Below the pieces are notes generated by a model. That model worked only from the letters and a program-made list of their open reading frames with translations, was not told the DNA's origin and did not search any database. A stretch of 32,717 nucleotides of DNA from Gemmatimonadota bacterium (GTDB lineage Bacteria > Latescibacterota > UBA2968), in the NCBI GenBank assembly GCA_002714465.1, contig PAXL01000038.1, positions 30,054 through 62,770 on the forward strand. The letters are read 5' to 3'. Positions 16,631 to 24,688 of this stretch are shown in pieces. The first letter of the stretch is position 1. Every line of letters starts with the position of its first letter. A program made the position numbers and the translations under genes.

Positions 16631-19510
16631 ATGGACCAGGGAGCATACAACTTCCGCGATATCGAGAAGAAGTGGCGGGAGTACTGGGTCTCAGAGCGGA
16701 CTTTCCGGGCACACGGACCGGGAGACGAAGGGTTCGACCCTGGCAGACCGAAGTTCTACATGCTGGACATGTTCCCGTATACAAGCGGGGATGGTCTCCA
16801 CATCGGTCACGCCAAGCAGTATGTTGCCTCAGACGTCTATGCTCGCTATAAGCGGAATAGCGGGTTCAACGTTCTCCATCCTATGGGTTTCGACAGTTTC
16901 GGGCTCCCGGCAGAACAGTATGCGGTTGAGCACAACATCCATCCGCAGGCCTATACCGAAGATAACATCCAGGTGATCACCGGGCAGTTCCAGTATCTCG
17001 GTTTGGGATACGACTGGGATCGCGAGCTAGCTACATCGCGTCCTGATTACTACAAGTGGACCCAGTGGATCTTCCTACAGTTGTTCGAAGCCTGGTTCGA
17101 CGCCGACTTTGAGTGGCAAGATGAAGTGGGGGTGATCCAGAAAGGGAAGGCACGTCCGATCGCCGAACTCGTCTCGGCCTTTGAATTGGGGCGTGAATTG
17201 ACGGATACGGACTTCGCCGCAATCGCGGTTGAAGATTCGGTAGAATGGGGTGACCTGAACGAGGCGCAGATACATCGCGTCCTGAACAACTATCGTCTTG
17301 TTTATGAAGAAGAGGCTATAGTCAACTGGTGTCCGCGCTTGGGAACCGTGCTTGCCAACGAGGAAGTGACGCACGACGGGCTGAGTGAGCGGGGCGATTA
17401 CCCAGTGTATCGGCGACCACTTCGGCAGTGGATCATGCGTATTACGGCCTACGCAGACAGGCTGCTTGCGGATCTGAACGCCGGGGGTATGCCCGACGGG
17501 AAGGGTGGTAACTTTGCACTGGACTGGCCGGATGCCTTGCGGCGGATGCAGACCAACTGGATCGGTCGGAGTGAGGGGGCCGAAGTGGACTTTGGCGTGC
17601 TGAGTCCCAACAGCGACGATGTTCATGGGTCCCTTCGCATCTTCACGACCCGACCCGACACCCTCTTCGGGGCGACATTCATGGTGCTGGCCCCAGCGCA
17701 TCCGTTGCTGGATCCAAACTCAGACAGCTACAACGTGCCGGATTCGTGGCCGGAAGGCACCCCGGACAGTTGGAAGGGCGACGATCCGGAGAACGAAATT
17801 GGGCCTGCATTGGCTGAATACTCTCGCGAAACGGAGCGTGCCGAGTTAGCGAAGGAGCGGGAGGAGAAGGAGAAGACGGGCGTGTTTGCGGGCTTCTACT
17901 GCGTGAATCCCGTGAATGGCGCGAAATTGCCTGCTTTCTCAGCAGATTATGTGTCGATGGACTACGGCTCGGGCGCCATCATGGCCGTACCTGCGCACGA
18001 CGACCGAGACTACGCGTTTGCCGAGAAGTTCGGGCTCGACATAATCGAGGTTGTCCAGGCACCCGAAGGTGCGGGTGAGAAATGCTACACCGGTGACGGG
18101 TTTTCTGTTCGGTCACCTGAGGCCGGGGATGGGGACTATGCCATCACGGGCCTGGAGACGCCGGTGGCAAAACGGAAGATCATTGCAGATCTGGTTTCGA
18201 CGGGCAAGGGAGAGGCGGCCGTCAACTACAAGCTGAGGGACTGGGTCTTCTCGCGGCAGCACTACTGGGGCGAACCCTTCCCTCTCGCTCATGCACCGGA
18301 TGGACGAACCGTGACCGTCGACATTCCCGTGTTGCTGCCTGAGATGGAGGATTTCCATCCAGAAACATCGGACTCGCCGGATGCGCCGATCCGTCCACCC
18401 CTCGGAAGAGCGGGAGACGACTGGCGAATGGTCGATGTGGATGGAGACGTCTACGAGCGTGAGTTGAATTCAATGCCGCAGTGGGCGGGCTCCTGCTGGT
18501 ACTATCTCCGCTTCATGGATCCGCAGAACGGGGACGTTTTCTGTGGAGACGACCAGCAGAAGTATTTCGGTCCGGTGGATTTGTATGTGGGTGGCGCGGA
18601 ACACGCAGTACTGCACCTGCTCTACTCGCGCTTCTGGCACAAGGTGCTGTATGACTTGGGGCACGTCGCTACGCCAGAACCATTTAAGAAGCTCTACAAC
18701 CAGGGCATGGTGACGGCGGATGCCTATGCGGACTCGCGAGGTGTGTATGTCGACATTCGCGAGGTGGATGTTAGGGACGGCGAGGGATACGACCGTGGGA
18801 GTGGCGAGAAACTGACAAGGATTCCCGGCAAGATGGGGAAGCGATACAAGAATGGGTTACCACCCGAAGAGGTCGGTTATGAGCACGGAGTCGATGCACT
18901 GCGTCTCTACGAGGTCTACATGGGCCCGCTCGATGCAACCGCGCCTTGGAGCATGGATGGCATTCGGGGCATGCAGCGCTTTCTGCAACGTGCCTGGCGC
19001 AACCTGGTGACAGAGGATCGCAAACCCAAAGTCGGTGGCTCGCTGTTACCCGAAATCGAACAGCTTATGCACCAGACGATCATCAGGGTGACGGATCATC
19101 TGGAAGGACTGCGCTTCAACACGGCGATAGCCGCGCTGATTGAGCTGAACAACAAGATCACAGGCATGGAGACCCTTCCGGAAGAGCTTTATCGAAACTA
19201 CGTGATCATGTTGTCTCCTTTTGCCCCTCACCTGTGCGAAGAGATCTGGGAGATGTTGGGGGAGGCGCCTACCATCTGTTATGTGCCTTGGCCTGAGGCG
19301 AAAGAAGAGCTTGCTGCGGTCGACACAATCGAGATGCCCGTTCAGGTGAACGGGAAGATGCGCGCGAAGTTCACGGTCGCTGCAGATGCGTCGCAGCAGG
19401 AGGTCCAGAAGCTCGCGCTGCAGCAGGAGAACGTGGTTCGCCATCTTGGCGGGAATGAGCCGCGGAAAGTGATTGTAGTCCCGGGGCGCATGGTAAACGT
19501 CATCGTCTGA
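16631..19510 (+). CDS. leuS: Leucyl-tRNA synthetase
   Basis: This class I enzyme charges tRNA-Leu. The 959-residue product has the signature HIGH at residues 57-60, followed by HPMGFDSFGLPAEQYA, and a CP1 editing domain with TTRPDTLFGATFMVLAP and DYGSGAIMAVPAHDDRDYAF. The anticodon-binding and C-terminal domains end in KVIVVPGRMVNVIV. The usual KMSKS loop reads KMGKRYKN (from residue 734), a departure at the third and fifth positions. The protein is longer than the roughly 800-870 residues of common bacterial LeuRS. Extra sequence lies near residues 160-220 and around the editing domain, matching a longer LeuRS subtype. It is the last gene of the M16-asnS-leuS group. Confidence 0.95.
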   Translation: MDQGAYNFRDIEKKWREYWVSERTFRAHGPGDEGFDPGRPKFYMLDMFPYTSGDGLHIGHAKQYVASDVYARYKRNSGFNVLHPMGFDSFGLPAEQYAVEHNIHPQAYTEDNIQVITGQFQYLGLGYDWDRELATSRPDYYKWTQWIFLQLFEAWFDADFEWQDEVGVIQKGKARPIAELVSAFELGRELTDTDFAAIAVEDSVEWGDLNEAQIHRVLNNYRLVYEEEAIVNWCPRLGTVLANEEVTHDGLSERGDYPVYRRPLRQWIMRITAYADRLLADLNAGGMPDGKGGNFALDWPDALRRMQTNWIGRSEGAEVDFGVLSPNSDDVHGSLRIFTTRPDTLFGATFMVLAPAHPLLDPNSDSYNVPDSWPEGTPDSWKGDDPENEIGPALAEYSRETERAELAKEREEKEKTGVFAGFYCVNPVNGAKLPAFSADYVSMDYGSGAIMAVPAHDDRDYAFAEKFGLDIIEVVQAPEGAGEKCYTGDGFSVRSPEAGDGDYAITGLETPVAKRKIIADLVSTGKGEAAVNYKLRDWVFSRQHYWGEPFPLAHAPDGRTVTVDIPVLLPEMEDFHPETSDSPDAPIRPPLGRAGDDWRMVDVDGDVYERELNSMPQWAGSCWYYLRFMDPQNGDVFCGDDQQKYFGPVDLYVGGAEHAVLHLLYSRFWHKVLYDLGHVATPEPFKKLYNQGMVTADAYADSRGVYVDIREVDVRDGEGYDRGSGEKLTRIPGKMGKRYKNGLPPEEVGYEHGVDALRLYEVYMGPLDATAPWSMDGIRGMQRFLQRAWRNLVTEDRKPKVGGSLLPEIEQLMHQTIIRVTDHLEGLRFNTAIAALIELNNKITGMETLPEELYRNYVIMLSPFAPHLCEEIWEMLGEAPTICYVPWPEAKEELAAVDTIEMPVQVNGKMRAKFTVAADASQQEVQKLALQQENVVRHLGGNEPRKVIVVPGRMVNVIV

Positions 19511-19514
19511 CGAG

Positions 19515-19680
19515 GCCAAGAGACGCGCTGATCGAGTATCGATCGGACGGACGCTCAAAGGGAAGAAGATCGGTATCGACGTTTAAGTCTTTGAGCTCCG
19601 CAAGGGACTGTCCACGCTGCTTCCAGATTCTGACTTCTGCGTGTATAGCCAAACGCCGATCGATTCGTGCAACTGGGCCT
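19515..19680 (+). pseudogene. Possible glycosyltransferase N-terminal scrap
   Basis: Between leuS and gcvT, one rightward frame reads LKGKKIGIDV, a stop (TAA at 19584-19586), then VFELRKGLSTLLPDSDFCVYS. This resembles the first beta strand and following loop of GT4-type glycosyltransferases, whose N-termini often read 'KIGID...' and later '...FVLYS'. There is no start with a Shine-Dalgarno site and no continuation into the catalytic domain, so if real it is a decayed fragment. The match is short and recognised by eye only; it may be chance. Nothing else is visible in this 181-nt gap. Confidence 0.22.
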
Positions 19681-19691
19681 GTCGGCACTCA

Positions 19692-20792
19692 CTAACGCTT
19701 TGGGCGACTGTAGAAGGGCCGCTGCACGACACTCGCCGCCATCGCACGGTCCCGAACCTGGATCCAGAGCTCTGTGCCAATGCTGGTGTGCGAGGGGTCG
19801 ACGTAGCCCATACCGATGTTCTTGTTTAGCCAAGGCGCCAGTGATCCGCTCGTGACCACGCCGATCGACTCGCCCGAACTCGATTGGATCGGATAGCCCT
19901 GTCGGGGGATTGCGCGGTCCACCATCTCGATCATAATCAGCGATTTCTGCGGTCCTTCTGCTCGCTGCTGTGTAATTGCTTCAGCACCGACGTAGGACCC
20001 GGATGCGGCTACGGCGAAACCTAATCTAGCCTCCAAGGGCGTCGTATCGTCATCCAGCTCATGACCATACAGGGCCAATGACGCCTCCAAGCGCAACGTA
20101 TCTCTTGCCCCGAGTCCGCAGGGACTGACAGAATTATCGTCCAGGAGGGCGTTCCAGATGCCCTGAACGGAATCTGAAGGGGCAAAAATTTCAAGCCCAT
20201 TCTCGCCCGTGTATCCCGAGGCTGCAATCCAGACGTCAATCTGATCGAATCGAGCCTGCTGGATGGTGTGGAACGGCATATGGGATGGCGCGACGTCCAC
20301 ATGTGGACTGATCACATCAAAAGCAGCCGGGCCCTGAAGAGCCAACAAAGCCCAATCTTGGCTCTCATCGACAATATCTGCGCAGGGGAATTGCCTTGCG
20401 ACAGTTTGGATGTGATCCCAATCCTTTTGTATGTTCGCCGCATTCACAACAACCAAGAAGTCGTCAAGGGTGCGACGGTAGACCATCGTATCATCTACAA
20501 TCCCGCCGGATGCATTTAGAATGAAAGAGTAATGACAGAACCCAACAGCTAGGCTGTTCACATCGTTGGTCGTAAGATGCTGAAGAAGATCGACCGATTG
20601 TTCTCCCCGGAACACGAATTCACCCATGTGACTCACATCGAAAAGGCCAGCCTCAGTCCTGACGGCGCGATGTTCACTCTTGATAGAGGAGTACTGAACA
20701 GGCATCTCCCAGCTCGCAAAGGGCACCATTCGCCCGCCGAGAGCGAGGTGTGCCTCGTACAGTGGTGTCCGGTATGATTGTTCAGACGTCAT
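19692..20792 (-). CDS. gcvT: Glycine cleavage system T protein (aminomethyltransferase)
   Basis: GcvT transfers the methylene group from the aminomethyl-lipoyl arm of GcvH to tetrahydrofolate, releasing ammonia. The 366-residue product shows the N-terminal pattern RTPLYEAHLALGGRMVPFAS, then SIKSEHRAVRTEAGLFDVSH and QHLTTNDVNSL. Further on come GYTGENGLEIF in the folate-binding core and ARDTLRLEASLALYGHELD. The frame stays open upstream to 20849, but ATG 20792 fits homologues, which start just before this sequence; no Shine-Dalgarno site is seen in its AT-rich leader. gcvH and gcvP are not in the window. No glycine riboswitch was recognised in the 114-nt gap upstream. Confidence 0.95.
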   Translation of the reverse strand: MTSEQSYRTPLYEAHLALGGRMVPFASWEMPVQYSSIKSEHRAVRTEAGLFDVSHMGEFVFRGEQSVDLLQHLTTNDVNSLAVGFCHYSFILNASGGIVDDTMVYRRTLDDFLVVVNAANIQKDWDHIQTVARQFPCADIVDESQDWALLALQGPAAFDVISPHVDVAPSHMPFHTIQQARFDQIDVWIAASGYTGENGLEIFAPSDSVQGIWNALLDDNSVSPCGLGARDTLRLEASLALYGHELDDDTTPLEARLGFAVAASGSYVGAEAITQQRAEGPQKSLIMIEMVDRAIPRQGYPIQSSSGESIGVVTSGSLAPWLNKNIGMGYVDPSHTSIGTELWIQVRDRAMAASVVQRPFYSRPKR

Positions 20793-20906
20793 TAAAAAAT
20801 ATTGAAGTCGGAGTTGGGGATTGAAGGAAACTACTCCCGGCAAAGACACTAACCTTCTCGGGTTTACATAATGTATCTTATGCCGGCTTTGGGGCGGGTG
20901 GCGGAG

Positions 20907-21593
20907 TTATTCTACAAGCGTCCCGAGTATGGCAAGTTCGGTCGCAGCAAAGCGAGCTTCGGGAGACTTGGGGTAATCGGCCCGAATCCTGAGGTAGGTC
21001 AATTTCGCGTCGTCCAGATTGCCAGCAGACCGATAGCATCTGCCGGCCTCTTTTAGTGCGAAAGGTGCGAACGGCGTCTTGCTGTGCTGGTCCGCATAAG
21101 TCACAAATTGCTGCGCGGCACCAAACCAGTTGCCTTGAGCCTCCATGGCAGACGCTAAGCCTGACCAAGCTCCGAATGCTTGGGGACCTGATTTGTCCTC
21201 GGTGGCGTCGAGGAACTTTCGGTAATGGGTGCTGGCCTCTTCGTAACGTCCTTGGTCGAAGTAGATGTTTGCCAGCATGACTAGGGCTCGTCCCTCGCTG
21301 TCCTCGCCTGCATAGTCCCGTGCAATGCTTTGAGCTTTAGTTATGGCACTGCTTGTATTTCCTTGCATAAGAGCAACTTGTACGTCCCCAAGCGCCTCGA
21401 GGGCAGCCTGTGTGTGTCTCTGGGAGCTCTGTTGCGCGAAATACCCAATCAGGAGAATGACGACGACGGCGCAGATGGCTGCCAGGATCTTCGTATAGTT
21501 GCTCTCCACGTATCCTAAAAGCCGGAACATGGTCGTCGTAAATTCGTCGTCGTGAAGCTCTTCTTTGGTCAGTCGTTTGCGATCGCCTTGCAT
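20907..21593 (-). CDS. Membrane-anchored TPR protein (YfgM-like)
   Basis: This 228-residue protein has a basic, charged N-terminus, one transmembrane helix (about residues 35-53, ILAAICAVVVILLIGYF) and then tetratricopeptide-like helix pairs. Those include ALVMLANIYFDQGRYEEAST near 115 and ALKEAGRCYRSAGNLDDAKL near 190. The layout, a single helix near residue 40 followed by a periplasmic TPR domain, is that of the YfgM / TPR_21 family, which in Escherichia coli associates with the SecYEG translocon and PpiD. The exact partner here is unknown. It lies upstream of gcvT on the same strand, with 114 nt between. The ATG at 21593 has only a weak GGAATGA site. Confidence 0.7.
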   Translation of the reverse strand: MQGDRKRLTKEELHDDEFTTTMFRLLGYVESNYTKILAAICAVVVILLIGYFAQQSSQRHTQAALEALGDVQVALMQGNTSSAITKAQSIARDYAGEDSEGRALVMLANIYFDQGRYEEASTHYRKFLDATEDKSGPQAFGAWSGLASAMEAQGNWFGAAQQFVTYADQHSKTPFAPFALKEAGRCYRSAGNLDDAKLTYLRIRADYPKSPEARFAATELAILGTLVE

Positions 21594-21694
21594 TTCATTC
21601 CGGATGGGAATCAGGTGGTCAGGTCATTCAGTAATGGCGGCGTCATTTTAAAGAAAAACAACAAATAAGGCAAGATTAAAGCCCTGAAAATAGA

Positions 21695-21729
21695 AGCGGC
21701 TCCCCTGCCGAATTCGACGAGGAGCCGCT
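21695..21729 (-). terminator. Hairpin terminator after flagellin
   Basis: A perfect 9-bp inverted repeat (21695-21703 with 21721-21729) with a 17-nt loop lies just downstream of the flagellin stop. On the minus strand it is followed by TTCTATTTT, a modest T-rich tail. Confidence 0.5.
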
Positions 21730-21752
21730 CTAAGACTGCGTTGTGCTGCCAA

Positions 21753-22949
21753 CTATTGGAGCAGGGTCAGGAAGTTCTGCGGGACGGCGTTAGCCTGAGC
21801 GAGTAATGCCGTTCCGGATTGTGTAAGAACCTGGTTTTTCGTGAAATCAGTCACCGTTTCTGCTACGTCCGTGTCGCGGATACTCGATTCTGAGGCAGTC
21901 ATGTTCTCTACAGCCACGTTGTTTTTTCGGATCGTGTGTTCCAATCGGTTCTGCTGAGCACCGAGGTCGCCTCGGATGTGTGCAACCGATTCGATCGCCA
22001 AAGAGACCATTGAAAGCGCGTTACGGGCGCTCTCGAGTGTGCTTAGTGAAAGGCTTCCGAGATTCAGGGTCGGTCCTGTGGCACTGAGGTCGTTTATTGT
22101 GATCTCAATCCGGTCTGAGGCTCTGTTATCTCCACCAACCTGTATACTTCCACCTGTACTACCTTCCACGACCAGTGAGAGACCCTCCAATTCCCCATCC
22201 CGGTAACCGTCTGTTGCGGGATCCGAGAGGCTCGCCGATCTGTTCCCCGATAGAGTTAAGGTGACGCCCAGTCTATCGAAATTTGCAATGATGCTAGATC
22301 CGGTCGCCACAACACCGCCCGCACCGTCGATGTCGAGTGCTGGGCCAATATCGATCGTTTGGGTGGCAACACCGTTACCCATCGTGATCTGATTGTCAGT
22401 TGGATCGGCGTCGACGAACGTGTAGGTTCCGGCTGCAGCACCCGTCACTTTCACGTCGGTCACGCCTGTCGTGGTGGACTGCAACGCTGTTGATGTGATC
22501 GGATCCGTGTTGACGACGTGACCAAAGCCTCGCAGCAGGGTTTGCTCATTATATTGCGTGCCATTCGCAATCCGGTTGATCTCGGTTATGAGCTGAACAG
22601 ATTCTGCGTTTATAGCCTCGCGGTTCTGGTCGCTGACCGTCGAAGACGCCGACTGCATCGATAGCTCACGCATTCGGAGCAGGATCGCCGAGACCTCGTT
22701 TAGGGCCCCTTCGGCAGTCTGGATCATGTTTGACCCCTGCTCGGCGTTTCGGTTGCCGACAACAAGGCTCCTGATCTCCGTGCGCAGCCCCTCAGAAACC
22801 ACCAGACCTGAGGGGTCATCTGCACCCCTGTTAATTCTGAGTCCCGATGAGAGGCGCTCCAAGTTGGTGCCGAGCCTAGAGCTTGTATTCCCCAGGTGTC
22901 GATCGACGTTGATCGCAAGAATGTTGTTGTTGACCATTAGTCCGAGCAT
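21753..22949 (-). CDS. fliC: Flagellin
   Basis: Flagellin is the filament subunit, exported by the flagellar type III system. The 398-residue product has the conserved D0/D1 N-terminus (NLERLSSGLRINRGADDPSG near residues 31-50, then QGSNMIQTAEGALNEVSAIL). A variable middle (about 160-290) follows, then the conserved C-terminus with LGAQQNRLEHTIRKNNVAVE and SSIRDTDVAETVTDFTKNQVL. It ends ANAVPQNFLTLLQ. The ATG at 22949 is preceded on the minus strand by AGGAGG (22959-22964, 9-nt spacing), giving MLGLMVNNN; this start is preferred over ATG 22937. A sigma-28 promoter lies about 80 nt upstream. No other flagellar genes are in the window. Confidence 0.96.
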   Translation of the reverse strand: MLGLMVNNNILAINVDRHLGNTSSRLGTNLERLSSGLRINRGADDPSGLVVSEGLRTEIRSLVVGNRNAEQGSNMIQTAEGALNEVSAILLRMRELSMQSASSTVSDQNREAINAESVQLITEINRIANGTQYNEQTLLRGFGHVVNTDPITSTALQSTTTGVTDVKVTGAAAGTYTFVDADPTDNQITMGNGVATQTIDIGPALDIDGAGGVVATGSSIIANFDRLGVTLTLSGNRSASLSDPATDGYRDGELEGLSLVVEGSTGGSIQVGGDNRASDRIEITINDLSATGPTLNLGSLSLSTLESARNALSMVSLAIESVAHIRGDLGAQQNRLEHTIRKNNVAVENMTASESSIRDTDVAETVTDFTKNQVLTQSGTALLAQANAVPQNFLTLLQ

Positions 22950-23033
22950 TTGGCGTGTCCTCCTAACGTCTCCTATTTATTTAGACCGTAAGCAGTATCT
23001 ACCAATATGTCTTTGTGTTACTTCGTATTCTAT

Positions 23034-23060
23034 ATATCGGAGGCCGTATTACCTACTTTA
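23034..23060 (-). promoter_or_regulatory. Sigma-28 (FliA) promoter of the flagellin gene
   Basis: On the minus strand TAAA (23057-23060) and TCCGATAT (23034-23041) are separated by exactly 15 bp. The sigma-28 consensus is TAAA, 15 bp, GCCGATAA, so the match is 10 of 12. Transcription would start near 23027, leaving a leader of about 78 nt that contains the AGGAGG site. The flanking DNA is AT-rich. Confidence 0.75.
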
Positions 23061-23165
23061 GAGATTTCTACAAAATCCGATACTTTTTGTGTTTTTTCGG
23101 CTCTCAGGAGCATCTATCTGGCCTGAGTTCGGGATTTAATACTGAAGTTTCGCTATGGTGTTTGC

Positions 23166-23336
23166 CTACGATCGACGCAGACCGGCAAGCCCAATCTCGC
23201 TGATAAGTTCCCCACGGACGAGGTCGGAGAACCAGTTAAAGGGCAGATCACGGGCGCGAGCGCAGGAACCTGCGCCCCCATAGATGCAGCGGGCGATGAA
23301 ATCTGAGCCTCGGATGGTTTCTTTATACAGAGTTGG
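23166..23336 (-). pseudogene. Unidentified protein fragment upstream of flagellin
   Basis: A 56-codon stretch is open on the minus strand between two stops and reads like real protein (GSDFIARCIYGGAGSCARAR, then DLPFNWFSDLVRGELISEIG). It has no ATG, GTG or TTG in frame, so it cannot be a complete gene. It ends at TAG 23166-23168, about 105 nt before the flagellin promoter. I do not recognise the family. It may be the C-terminal leftover of a gene that once preceded flagellin, or a chance open frame. Confidence 0.25.
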
Positions 23337-23440
23337 TCAATCCGGGTTCATTGCTTGATGATGAATTTTTCGGGGCTTTTGTGGCAACGGATCCTTAGTT
23401 GTAGCGAATTTCAGCTGGCTTGGCGTGCAGCTGACATTGG

Positions 23441-23905
23441 GTGGTTAACGGAGCGGCTAATGGCATCAACTCTGCCACGGATGTGTTCCGTTACGACGAC
23501 CTGGATGGACTGGCCCCGGTGGTGGAGGTGGGGATGGGTGGACAGTTCCAGGGCAGCCGGCTGCCGCGTCCGTTTAGAGGCTGGAAGCTACAATCCGAGA
23601 GGTGCGTGCCTCAAAGGGCCGTGTTCAACCCATTCGCCACCGTGGTCGCGACTGCAGGGTCCTACCCCAATGCGATCGCTTCAATCTATCTCGCTATCAC
23701 GGCCGCCATCAGGGCCCGCTGTGACTTGGAGTCCATCCGGAACAGACTTTCCGAAAACACCAACGAAAATGCTGTTATGGCCGAAAACGATCGGGCCAGT
23801 GACTCGTCGATTAGGGATGCAGATGTCGACCCTCAAGGCGTTTGCCCTGACGAGGGACCAGATTTTTAACAGATTAGGGCGTACGATTTTCGTGCGATGG
23901 CACCT
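23441..23905 (+). pseudogene. Decayed flagellin gene (C-terminal half, frameshifted)
   Basis: The rightward frame from 23441 ends with a clear flagellin C-terminus: CDLESIRNRLSENTNENAV, then SDSSIRDADV near 23805-23826. Compare LGAQQNRLEHTIRKNNVAVE and SSIRDTDV in the intact gene nearby. At about 23827 the match moves to another frame (shift of +1 equivalent), which continues KAFALTRDQIFNRLG, the 'ALTRDQILTQAG' part of flagellin, and then degenerates. The conserved N-terminal half (about 150 residues) is missing. Upstream, VNGAANGINSATDVFRYDD may be variable-domain sequence. It cannot make a working flagellin. It lies on the opposite strand to the intact gene. Confidence 0.75.
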
Positions 23906-23992
23906 TGTCGCCGGTGCGTCCTGAGCCTGCTATAACCGACGTGCATCGTACGGGAGCGACTGCAGCAGCGAGGATGGTCTAGGTTTCGTCCA

Positions 23993-24421
23993 ATGCCAAA
24001 GAAAAAGCCCCAGGAAAGAGCTTTTCGAGTTTTCGGGCCTGTTGTGACAGTGAAGATGGCCTTGCAAATAAAGAGAGGAGAGGTGAGAAGCACTAGCCGT
24101 GCAGGCATTTTGAATGATTATTCCCGTCACATTCGGCTCGACGATGGAAGAGTTGAGCCACGGGCTGCTCGTGTTGCTGAAAAAGATGGGTTAGAACTCC
24201 CGACGACTACATTGTATGTGATCAACCTTGACAAGAGCAATTCAAAAGAGACTGTCTATGCGGTGTCTGAGCTTGCCGAGGGTCTTTTCACTCCAACGAT
24301 CCCTCGGCACTACCGAATCTACAAGTTCGCTGAGAATCTCCTGAACTGGCTGCAAATCCTGCCGATAGTCTTATGTGCAAGCGTGTGTGTCGGTGCTTCA
24401 TTCCCCAAGCGTCGGCCTTGA
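23993..24421 (+). CDS. Unrecognised 142-residue ORF
   Basis: I do not recognise this protein. The N-terminus is basic (MPKKKPQERAFRVFG). The middle is mixed (DGLELPTTTLYVINLDKSNS, then KETVYAVSELAEGLF), and near residues 115-135 a hydrophobic stretch (LLNWLQILPIVLCASVCVGA) could be a membrane segment. There is no good Shine-Dalgarno site ahead of the ATG at 23993. The stop codon lies in the left arm of a strong terminator, which shows that something is transcribed rightward through here. The region is rich in broken genes, so this may be a chance or decayed frame. If real, it would be an orphan next to a dead flagellin. Confidence 0.3.
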   Translation: MPKKKPQERAFRVFGPVVTVKMALQIKRGEVRSTSRAGILNDYSRHIRLDDGRVEPRAARVAEKDGLELPTTTLYVINLDKSNSKETVYAVSELAEGLFTPTIPRHYRIYKFAENLLNWLQILPIVLCASVCVGASFPKRRP

Positions 24422-24445
24422 TCCGTCAAGGTCGACGCTTTTTTT
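24407..24445 (+). terminator. Strong intrinsic terminator
   Basis: A 15-bp stem with one G-U pair (24407-24421 with 24426-24440) closes the tetraloop TCCG and is followed by TTTTT. It ends rightward transcription through the flagellin pseudogene and the 142-residue ORF. The remaining gap to pepP (24446-24688) holds only a weak 6-bp hairpin (GCTGAC/GTCAGC); I see no gene there. Confidence 0.8.
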
Positions 24446-24688
24446 AGTTCAGTGAGCGTGCACCGGCGCCTCAGGGATCTAGGGACGTAGGGCACGGTGG
24501 CGGGTATCGGCACCCGTTCCCGATCTGACGCCGAGGGCTGACAGTTTCTTAGTCAGCTTCTACTCCACAGGTCGGGCATTCTGCCGGTCTCTAAGCCAAG
24601 ACCAGTCAAGGGTTCAAACTCAGGCGAGGGTGAACCTCCTTGCATGACAAGTCGCAAGCGTATTCGTAAATGGTTACGTGTTCCTTTC

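Noticed and set aside
20793..20906. Glycine riboswitch before gcvT
   Set aside because: The gap is only 114 nt and no aptamer-like tandem structure was found.
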